A DNA stretch of 64,000 bases from assembly GCA_907163375.1 (NCBI GenBank), contig CAJQUW010011636.1:294501-358500 (forward strand), written 5' to 3'. The notes beneath the pieces were generated by a model. The model did not search any database, had not been told where the DNA came from, and was given only the letters and a program-made list of their open reading frames with translations. Below are positions 55,039-64,000 of this stretch, in pieces (the stretch's first letter is position 1; each line of letters begins with the position of its first letter). The translations under genes and the position numbers were made by a program. This stretch comes from Prostheceraeus crozeri (Eukaryota > Platyhelminthes > Polycladida > Euryleptidae).

Positions 55039-58000
55039 ATGATTGACACAGCACCTGTACAAATTAAGATGGCGGCACCTGTTCAACGTATAGAGCCTTT
55101 TTGCAAGCAATGCGATTTTAGCATCTGGTACAAGAAATTTCAAATGTTATGTAGAATGACTAAAATTGATGAGGACTCGAAAGTTGACTTTCTGCTTACG
55201 AATGTAGATATGTCCATTTTTCAAGCTGTTGTCACTACATTCCCAAATGACCTGGTGTATGATGACATAATCGATTTTTTGAAAGAACGTTATTCTACTC
55301 AGGATACTTACTTGAATCGGTTGGAATTTTTCACTACTACATATTCAGGATCATTCGACGAATATGCTTCAAAATTACAAATGCTCTACGAAAATTTTGA
55401 TCGTACAAATACTCGTGAACAAATGCTTATTGCCAAGTTTATGTCCACATTACTGAAAAGTCTCAGCTCAGAACTTTGCATACGGAGACCCAGGACTTTG
55501 AATGAATGCGTACAAATTTGCAACTCCTTGAGTATTTCAAAGTCTTCTTTGTCTACTTCGGCTATTTCGCATTCAAACAAGAAAAAGTCATATTCTAACA
55601 AATCCAGTAACAGGTCTACCAACAATACAAATTCTAAGAGAAAATGTTACCGTTGTGGTTCGAATTCCCACCTGGCTTCCGATCCAAATTGTCCTGCTAG
55701 AAATGCAACATGCAATGCATGCCAAAAAGTTGGACATTTTTCTTCAGTTTGCTCTAGTCTTGGTAACAGTTCGGGCCCTGCAAATAACGCGTCGAATTCT
55801 ACAAGCCAGGCTAATTCAAAAAAGCATTTTTCAGTCAATTCATGCAATTTGATTAAGGATGCTGACCACAATGCCGATCGTGACACAGATTGTCATACTG
55901 ATCGTACAATTGAATACGTTGCTGATACACGTAGAACCATCTCAGTTAACATGAGTCACTACACTCGAGATAAATCTTCAGTTGGTGTAATTGATAAGCC
56001 AGTGAGAAAGCCATTTGCGGTGATAAATTTGCAAACTGACTCCAATAGTGTTTCACTGTCATTCTTGGTTGATACCGGCTCTGATGTTTGTATTTTGCCA
56101 TTTTCATATTATGCCAAACATTTCAATGTGCCTCTGATTCCATTTCGTAATTCAAAATTGACCAATTATGACAAAACGGACATTGAAGTGATCGGTATCA
56201 TGTCAAATGTACATTGCACCTTCAGAGGACGTGAAGCTTTTCTTGACTTCCTGATCTGTGACCATGGTGAATCTTTGATCGGAGTTGATGCTATTGCAAG
56301 ACTTTGTATGACTATCTCTGGAAGATATTCCGTTCTTCGCACTTACTCAATCAATCGTACATCTGGTCATCCTATTGATTCTCATGATCGTGGGTTAGAT
56401 TGTCGAAGTGCTACTGATTGTGCGTCTCGTCCAGTTAGCTCTTCCTTACTGAAGCTGTCAGGATACGAGTTTTTCATAAAATTAAAAGATGATGCTCCAG
56501 AATCTCTCGTTCAAAAACAACGCAGAAGAACGTTTTCGCTACGCACTGCCGTTGAATCTGAAATTCAGAAACTGCTCATGAATGATATAATTGAGGAAAT
56601 CGATTCTTCACCATACATTTCTCCAATTGTGGTCGTGCCAAAACAGGATGGTGAAATACGCTTGTGCGTAGACTACAAGAAGATCAACCAACACATCGTT
56701 GTTGATCAACACCCTCTTCCGACCGTGGATGAAATTTTTACCATGTTGGCTGGCGCTCAGTACTTGATCTGAGATCTGCCTATCACCAGCTAGAGATAAG
56801 AGAAGAATCGCGTGACCTCACTGCATTCACTTCTCATGTTGGTCTCTTTCGATACAAGAGGTTGCCTTTCGGCTTGGCCAATGCACCCAGTGCATACATG
56901 AAAGCGATATTCAATATTCTCGGTAGCTGTACAAATACCGTCTCTTACCTAGATGACATTCTGATCTTTGGGAAGAATTTGCAGGAGCACGATGAATGCC
57001 TCCACAAAGCTCTGGACCAGTTGTCGGCTCACGGAATGACATTGAATGAGAGGAAATGTATGTATAGGCAGAGGTCAGTTCAGTTTCTTGGAAGAATGAT
57101 CAGTTCTGAAGGAGTTTCACCCTTACCTACAACTCTCGATGCAATTACTAATGCTCCAGTCCCTCATGACAAACAGTCATTGCGTTCTTTCCTGGGATTA
57201 GCAAACTTCTACCGTGGTTTTGTACCCAATGCTGCTGCTTTGTCTGCTTCAATGTACGAGCTTCTAAAGGAGAATGTGCGTTTTCAATGGTCTGATCAAA
57301 ACCAGAGAGATTTTGATTCAGTGAAAACTAGCTTGTCGAACTACACACCTCTTGCGTTTTTTGATTGACTTGACCACAGCTGCGTTTTTGATAACTGACG
57401 CTTCTGGATATGGAATCTCAGCCATTCTCTCGCAAATCGATAGAAAGACAGGAGAGGAACGCCCGGTATATTTCTTGAGTCGTAAACTTTCGGACATGGA
57501 AAGGAAATACTCGATCTCAGAAAAGGAGTTCCTCGCAGTTCTTTGGGGTGTGGAGAGGTTACACCAATTTCTTTATGGCAGACACTTCACAGTTCGAACC
57601 GATCACCAGTGCTTGAGGCAGTTACTGATCAATGGTGTTGAAGGCGGAGCAGCCCCATGCCGTGTCATTCGCTGGGCTACCAAGTTGCTACAGTACAACT
57701 TCAAGGTTCAATATATACCAGGCAAGCAGAACCCTGTGGCAGATGCTCTCTCTCGCGTACCACACCAGGACAAGGATTCTACTGTGGAACTCTTCGCTGT
57801 TTCACTAAGTGAAAATGACGAACTCCGACCCTTGACTCTGTGTCAACTGCGACACGAGACAGGAAAGGATGAGACGTTACAAGAAGTCAAAGGATTCATT
57901 CACAAAGGTTGGCCTACACGTGCGACTTCAATTACCAGCTCAGCCAAAAAATACTGGAATTCCCGAAATGAACTTACGGACATCGATGGAGTGATCTGTC

Positions 58001-59057
58001 GCAATGACAAATTTGTTGTTCCGGCGTCCCTGCAAGAAGCAGTTGTGACATTCGCTCACGAAGGACATATGGGAATATCCAAATGCAAGTCTCGCATTCG
58101 AGAGTACTACTGGTGGCCGAACCTGAATGCTAGCGTCGAGACCAGAGTGAAAAGTTGTGGATGCTGTCAAGACGTCGCAAGAGAATCACCCGTCCAAGTG
58201 CCGTCGTACGTGAACAAACCGTGGCACCAGATAGCAATTGATTCCCAACATCTGTTAAGGTGATTGAATTCCTGAACTCCGCATTCTCTGTTTTTGGCCA
58301 TTGTACGATTCTGCTCTCAGACAATGGACCACAATTTATTTCCGCAGAATTTGGAACTTACCTTCGTGCCAAAGGCATTATTCATCGACGCTCTTCAGTG
58401 TACAATCCTCAGAGCAATGGCGTTGTCGAGCGCATGAACCGAAACATTACTAAGGTGATCGAAGCTTCAGAAATAAAGAATGCTTCACAACTACAGGACG
58501 TGTTGGAGAAATACTCGTTGAATTATAATACAACCAAGCACTCAACTACAGAACTGTCCCCATGTGACATTATGTTGAAGTTTAAGGCCAAATCCAGTCT
58601 CTCAATGATCTCACTGGATGATAACCAGAGTACCGACATCGGGAAAAGGATCACCAAACGTGGAGAACTTTCTGCTGATTAAACAAACCAAAGAAGAAGG
58701 CCCGAAACAAAGGTCAAATATGAGGTGGGGGATACAGTCATTACAAAGAAGGGGCAAAAGAGAAAGATAGTGAATCAGAGTGGACCTTACACCTTCCTAC
58801 TGGACAATGGCTTCAAAATAAATTGCAGAAACATTCGTGGAAAGGTTCCGGAGGAAGATGAGACTTGGTATCTCGAAGTCACAGGAGAAAGTGACTGCAG
58901 AAGAAATACTCCTGCGCTGGAAGATCAATCGACTGATTTGATTGTTCTGCCTAACATTGTGTCTGTTAGTTCTTCCCCTGGAAATGCACCAATGGAGGAA
59001 AGACCTACAAGAAATAAAAGACGACCATCATATTTACAAGATTATGTGACTGATTAA
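55039..59057 (+). pseudogene. gag-pol region of the Ty3/gypsy element
   Basis: Parts in order: a gag core (about 55060-55560) without other motif; two zinc knuckles of CCHC type near 55645-55750 (CYRCGSNSH and CNACQKVGHFSSVC); an aspartic protease (FLVDTGSDVCILP, near 56065-56100); reverse transcriptase (VVPKQDGEIRLCVDYKKIN near 56630-56690, FGLANAPSAYMK near 56866 and YLDDIL near 56948); RNase H (ITDASGYGISAIL near 57385 and TDHQCLRQL near 57600); integrase with an HHCC zinc domain (HEGHMGISKCK ... SCGCCQD, near 58058-58170) and core (SDNGPQFISAEF near 58320). These parts would make the structural proteins and enzymes of the replication cycle. The copy is interrupted a few times and is treated as a fossil. 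Confidence 0.93.
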
Positions 59058-59301
59058 GAGTTTTACTTTAATCTTGATATTGATAAGCGTAACATTACGT
59101 TCAAATTTACATTTTCAGTGATTTGGAATGAATACTGATTTTCTAATGTTATCGGTGTTTTAGTATCTATGCATACATCATTTCGATATTGATACTTATG
59201 TGTACATAATGACATTGTGCTATTCTTAGAGTACATAGTATTTGATTCTCATTGAACTTAATCGTTTAGTGATGAACATTTTTCCTTTGAAACGGGGGAA
59301 A

Positions 59302-59573
59302 TGTTGTGACTTCCTCACAAATAATTATATTTTCATTGATTCTTGCGCTAAATGTATATTAATAGATTTTATGTCGATTTTGTTAATATGCATTAATATT
59401 CTAATTTGACTTAAAATCATATGGTCATTAAGGTATTATAACTTTCGGTGTACTACGAATTTGTAAGTTCTCTCTTGAGGTACTGTTCTGGATTTATGCA
59501 TGACATTTATTACAATCTGCTTGATATGATTTACTCGGGATATTTTATATTTTAATTACAAAAGGATACAACA
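59302..59573 (+). repeat. 3' LTR
   Basis: Direct repeat of the 5' LTR, preceded by a purine-rich tract and followed by the CCTCT target duplication. Confidence 0.97.
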
Positions 59574-59578
59574 CCTCT

Positions 59579-60586
59579 ACAACATCCGCATGCGGATTAT
59601 CTACAGTTATGGACATACTGCGGTTAACCCACACCGGTCATAGTACGCTGGCATAGGCCTATTTTCCCGTTGCCACAAACCAGTTGCGCATCTTACTGGT
59701 AGTGCGTCATAGGATATAGGTATGGAGGCAAATTTGTTGCTAATGACACTTTATGCATGAGGTCATCCAACAGGTGCGTCCTGATGACACTTGTCGTTTT
59801 CATGCAGTTGGCCCCGTTAAACGTTGACGTTAATTGAGCGTTAATACACTACTGGTTTCATTAGATAATAACACCACTTAAAACAATTCAAAATTATTTT
59901 CATTCTTAAGATGCTGATTCTTTAGGCATAGTTCGTGCAAAACATTTCCCTGTAACTAACTTCACATTTTAGACAAATTTCTCAGAAGCAACAAATATTC
60001 ATCACAAGAAAGGTACAATGTATGTTGGCCCAAATAGCACTAAACAATTGAGAATTAATCATCTGTCTCTCATACGTGGATCTACCTTGAAAGTAGGCGA
60101 ATGTTTATCAACGGAACAAAGAACGCGATTTGTTCGGATGGGATGATCCAAAACTCAATATTGCTTCTGAAAAAATCAGTTAAAATGTGATGTTAATGTA
60201 CATGTGGAGTTATTTTAATATTCACGCAATGAATGAATTGTGCATGACGAATCAACAAATCAAGTCAAAGTCATAATCCCTTAACAATGAATCAAGTACC
60301 TGAGATGGAGTCTGCCGTCGTTTTCTCAGGAGGAATTAATAGCCTGTGTATTTTCTTGATAATACTTACCGGAAGCACAAGTCTCTCACTACCTCCTCAT
60401 TATGACTGGATGCATTCATCAAACATCGCACATACACATCGCAAAAATATAATTGATAAGACACTCTCATTTTATGTGACCCGATGACAAGAAGCAAGTC
60501 ATTCTGATCTGAATGAGATGCATGATTGTCGATAACCACCGCATGATGAAATTCGAGTTCTGATCCTGAAAGCTTAATTGACTCAC
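59579..60586. other. MANF intron 1, part next to exon 1
   Basis: No gene or repeat was recognised. Short frames here have no domain features. Confidence 0.5.
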
Positions 60587-60683
60587 CTTCACATTCCATT
60601 TCTTTGGCAGAACTGTGTACACTAAGAGCAATTAATGCAAAATAAGTAATCAACGCTATATTTTCAAAGGAATAGGTTGCCAT
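60587..60683 (-). CDS. MANF: MANF exon 1: signal peptide and first cysteine
   Basis: 97 coding nt from ATG at 60683-60681 to the donor GAAG/GTGAGT at 60587. MATYSFENIALITYFALIAL is a typical signal peptide core. Cleavage after the HSSA segment is likely, leaving KEMECE, whose cysteine is the first of the CEVC pair; the split codon G|TT gives the Val. An in-frame ATG 11 codons upstream (60716) would lengthen the N-terminus without changing the mature protein; I chose the inner one because the signal sequence is more standard from there. The joined four exons give 188 residues against about 180 for vertebrate MANF. Confidence 0.88.
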
Positions 60684-60729
60684 TTCTAAATTTTCTGTGC
60701 TGAAACTACCTTTCACACTAAACCTGCGG

Positions 60730-60810
60730 TAATAAGTAGAAAGCGAAACCCACGTAGAACAGCTGGAGCAATTTTGATTGCTAAACTATTTGTGCTTGTG
60801 TAATTGGTCA
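60730..60810 (-). promoter_or_regulatory. Candidate MANF promoter boxes (CCAAT and ACGTGG)
   Basis: Reading the minus strand, CCAAT at 60803-60807 is followed by ACGTGG at 60755-60750, about 70 bases before the start codon. ACGTGG is the core bound by XBP1/ATF6 in unfolded-protein-response elements, and MANF is induced by ER stress in animals. The spacing is not that of a classic ERSE, so this is suggestive only. Confidence 0.35.
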
Positions 60811-60866
60811 GCTTGAAAGAAGAAGTATGTAAAACAAAATACATACCAAAAGGCCACGCAAGCATT

Positions 60867-61180
60867 TAAAATAGCATAACAACAAACGGTTGGTTTGATA
60901 TTATGACAGACGAATCGCACTTAACAATATATGTGCAGATTTAATTGAACACACAATCTCCATCTGTCAAGATGATGATTTACTTGATGTAAGGAGCTGC
61001 GGTTACTGTAACCTCGAACAATTGCAATTAAAATAGCATAACAACGAACGGTTTGACATTATGACAGACGAATCGCGCTTAACAATATTTGCGCAGATTT
61101 AATTGAACACACAATCTCCATCTATCAAGGTGATGATTTACTTGATGTAAGGAGCTGCGGTTACTGAAACCTCAAACCAT
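60867..61180. repeat. Tandem repeat of about 160 bp upstream of MANF, two close copies
   Basis: Blocks starting AAAATAGCATAACAACAAAC (60867) and AAAATAGCATAACAACGAAC (61028) are about 90% alike through ATGACAGACGAATCGC, TTTAATTGAACACACAATCT and GATGTAAGGAGCTGCGGTTA. A third, much decayed copy starts near 61532 (GAATAGCACAGCAAGAAAC ... TATGACAGATGAATC). Confidence 0.85.
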
Positions 61181-63440
61181 AGACATCTATCATCAACAAC
61201 TAGGTCATTAGTACCTTGGTGCTTAGTGTTCGATCTCTATGCCTCGAACTATGTAGATAGATGACGTTTGAGAAATGACAGATCCTCGTGGGACATTGCG
61301 CAAGTTGACTATCTTTGTCAAAAATATTTGATCTTTGTTATGAACATAATATTCCCATGAGAGCAAAACTTGCCTCCATGGACATGGTCCACACATGTTG
61401 CAGCATAAAACAGAGTAGATATGTCTGTTTTACGTTTGCAAACGTGATTTCAAGATTGAATATGCTATTGCACTAGGTGAGCTTGAAGGGAGATGTCCAG
61501 AAACCAAACCACAAACCAAGAGGACAAAGAATAGCACAGCAAGAAACATTAAAGTATTATGACAGATGAATCTTGGTTCGCATTAATTGCACAACTTGAG
61601 TCAAATGTCTGACTTCCAAAGTAAGGAGATGCTGATGTGATCGCAGCAACCAAATAATTGATCCGTGCAAAGTTGCTCTAAGGTTACAGGCAAAAAAATC
61701 ATGAAAAAAATTTTCAATAGGCAATCTACGGTGCATTAATTTTACATCGACTTCAACATTAATTCAAAATTATTGCCCCTCATCTGTAGAAATATTTCTA
61801 ATTTTCATGTGTGAACGATGACCGATCGTTTATTGGCACAAAACAATCATAGTAGTAATGTAACCAGTTCATCGTTGGAAAATAATTTTTTCAACCTGAA
61901 TGGTTGGTCTGCAAACTGATGTAATGGGTCGGGATAATGAGTAGGGATTGGTCATTAGTTAAAAACTTGAAATGCGCATGTCAACTTTTGATAAATTTAG
62001 GGAACTATCCGGAGGTACTTGTTCTATTCCTCCTGAAGCACTATTTTTCGCATTTTCGCCAATATTTACACTTCACATGTATTGTATATACAACATGCAA
62101 CTATGCATATACTTCACCATTGCACCGTCTCTCCCCCTTATGTGAACTCTGTATAAACTGAATATTTTGAAATAACGATGTTTATCAAATGTTATATTGG
62201 AATGATTATGGCCACCAAACAACCTATAATAAATTTCATATTTATATGAATGATATAGCCTACCTCCTGCAAAATCAAGTTTTGTACATCAGTCTATCTA
62301 AACTACTTCTACAGCGGCTACAATGCCCACATTCGATGGAACACAGACACGAATAATCACATGTAGTTGGACGGGCAACATTGCGTTGCCGTTTGAGGTT
62401 TCATCGAGATGCCTCGGAAATGTAGCTGCCTGTGAAAAGGCAATTTCGATTCTAGCAATTCAAAAGTTGATCCTTTTGGATTCTCTTGTTTACCATGAGG
62501 AGGAAAAAGATTGTTGTATACACCGTTATATCACACATGTTCTGACTTTCAGGTAGATCTCCAGATCTAGCTTCCCAGTTGTCTAAACCATCTTTCCAAA
62601 TTGTTGCGCTGTACATGCCTTCGTCTCGTCAGGTCTGCGGGAAAACTAGGATGGGATGCGTGACAGATGTAGCATTGTAGCCTATATGTTTAATATGCCG
62701 TGCTTGTAGTTCATGGTGCATTACATCGATGTTTTCATAACGCTACCCAAGTGTTCTTTTTACTCAAGTGCTCTATTACCTAAGTGTTTCGACATTAAAT
62801 TTGCTTCAAATCTAATTTTGATCAACTTGGTGTTTACAAGCGTTTTTCTTTTTTTTAATATTTTCAGTTCATGTAAGTACGTTTGCAGAAATATTATATT
62901 TGTTCATTTGATGTGGTCGATGAAAATTATTTCATTTTATTCCAGAATCACAATGTGTAAATTGAACATCATTGTTGATGGAATGGAAGGTTAGCTTGTA
63001 CGCCCATAAATTCAGAAATTAGGATAGGGAAGTAAAGGCAGTTATTGCCACTCTGAATCATGCAAAATCAGCAACTCAAATTTTGTCATAGTCTAACGTT
63101 ACCCAATGTGCATTGTATGTTTTGCAAAAAAACGGTATCGTTTAGTTTGTAATTTACATTTCTTTGTGAACCGGTAGATGTTCTTTGTCAAAGGTCTGGT
63201 CAGGCTCTTGCGAAGATGACGTTGACGTAGGCCCACGGTATTTTGAGTACTGAGAGCTTGCTTCAGCAGTCAGCTGAAGTCTTGAATGAAGATATTACAG
63301 AAAGGCCAAATCTTGAACAAAACAAGTTGCAAAGCAGCTTATTTTTTAAACAAAAGTCTAACCATCATAATTCTGCTTTCATTACTTGCAAATAGTAGTT
63401 CAATACAGATAATTTCCTACTCGTCGAAAGCAGAAATCGT
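61181..63440. other. Upstream flank of MANF without recognised genes
   Basis: Open frames here are short and lack domain features. Nothing beyond the decayed third repeat copy near 61532 was identified. Confidence 0.5.
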
Positions 63441-63454
63441 TTTAATCAGCAACA

Positions 63455-63545
63455 GGCCGTATAACGCGGGAAAATCAGGGAAACCGGAAAAAATTGGTTT
63501 CTGGAAAACCGGGGAAAAGGAGGGAAATTTTGTAATTGGGAGCAG
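63455..63545 (+). repeat. GGGAAAA/CCGGAAAA-rich repeat fragment
   Basis: CGGGAAAATCAGGGAAACCGG, followed by GAAAACCGGGGAAAAGGAGGG, is a purine-rich dispersed repeat fragment common in invertebrate genomes. The frame through it is not called. Confidence 0.6.
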
Positions 63546-64000
63546 TAAAGATTAAATATGTTTATGACCGATGACAACATTAACAAAACTGCCTACTGTA
63601 AAAACAAAGAAAAAGTAGATATTCCATATTTTCCATGTTTTGATGTAAACCTCTTTTTATATCGTTTGAAGATTTGATCAATAAGTCCAAATTCGCAAGA
63701 ACAGTATGTTCAAGCATCTATAATTTTGTTTTAAAACGTGGGTCTGCTTTATTAATTTTCAGCAATTTGTTCTGCTTTCAAGCAAGGAGGTCAGTTGCTT
63801 TTATGTGATTTCTTAGGTAGCTGCTGCGTTTTTCTCCGAAGCTCCCTCCAGATCCACTCTGCTGGGTTGGGGAAAGCAGCATTGAAAATGTCCGTATGGA
63901 ATGTGTATACTCAGCCGAGGAAATCTGGATCTCCGGCATTCGGACGGATGCTTCGTTTTTTTCATCCGACTCACGCCGTTTATGTGAACTTGATGAGGCT
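63546..64000. other. Right edge, possible minus-strand coding remnant
   Basis: Reading the minus strand near 63905-63800, a frame gives FHTDIFNAAFPNPAEWIWRE, then LRRKTQQLPKKSH, ending near 63800. It looks protein-like but is short, and I recognise no family. It may be part of an element continuing beyond the window. Confidence 0.2.

Larger units (their letters stand above)
54622..59573 (+). mobile_element. Ty3/gypsy LTR retrotransposon, full-length structure, young
   Basis: Two 272-bp LTRs (TGTTGTGAC...GGATACAACA) enclose a gag-pol region, and 5-bp target duplications CCTCT flank it (54617-54621 and 59574-59578). A TGG-starting primer-binding region follows the 5' LTR, and a purine tract (AACGGGGGAAA) precedes the 3' LTR. 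The LTRs differ at about seven positions (roughly 2.5%), so insertion is recent in evolutionary terms. Domain order gag, protease, RT, RNase H, integrase places it in Ty3/gypsy. The coding region has a few interruptions, so it is a fossil copy. It lies in MANF intron 1, opposite to the gene's direction. Confidence 0.95.

Noticed and set aside
55386-55886. Minus-strand frames within the LTR element
   Set aside because: Shadows of the gag region on the plus strand.
63286-63555. 89-codon frame near the right end
   Set aside because: It runs through a purine-rich repeat fragment and lacks conserved features.

Overview
The window is AT-rich, intron-rich animal DNA dominated by transposable elements. 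Short AGGCCTAC/GTAGGCCT strings and the mix of element families suggest a marine invertebrate, perhaps an echinoderm or relative; this is inference from sequence character only. The one host gene I recognise is MANF (mesencephalic astrocyte-derived neurotrophic factor), on the minus strand. Its four coding exons lie at 60587-60683, 51091-51218, 48264-48405 and 19667-19866. They join in phase into a 188-residue secreted/ER protein with all eight family cysteines, a CVGC motif and a C-terminal KTEL. The gene spans about 41 kb, and its introns hold many of the elements described below.

Layout. 1-4430: part of a Polinton/Maverick fossil (protein-primed DNA polymerase B on the minus strand, a divergent 149-residue gene on the plus strand). 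4660-5638: a diverged copy of a terminal repeat family seen again at 34.9-47.5 kb. 5639-9150: a foldback element and a Tigger/pogo-like transposon whose transposase is frameshifted. 9.2-19.6 kb: mostly noncoding, with diverged tandem duplications and four palindromes, one with arms of about 290 bp. 19667-51218: MANF exons 4 to 2. Intron 3 (19867-48263, about 28.4 kb) holds a LINE 3' fragment, a TTCCATTC-array element with a nested Tigger element, an orphan exon ringed by five GTCACGAACGAAC boxes, a small hAT element, a Penelope-like element, and a giant inverted-repeat element (34890-47513). 51219-60586 (intron 1): hAT-like remnants and a young Ty3/gypsy LTR element (54622-59573) with a CCTCT target duplication. 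60.6-64 kb: MANF exon 1, its upstream region and a tandem repeat of about 160 bp.

The best candidate for something undescribed is the giant element at 34890-47513. It has near-identical outer arms of about 2.7 kb, inner arms that remain recognisably inverted but diverge, arrays of short repeats, and a central spliced-looking gene for a coiled-coil protein I cannot place. A diverged copy of its arm lies beside the Polinton polymerase, which may link the two. All similarity statements come from reading by eye; no alignment or database search was run.
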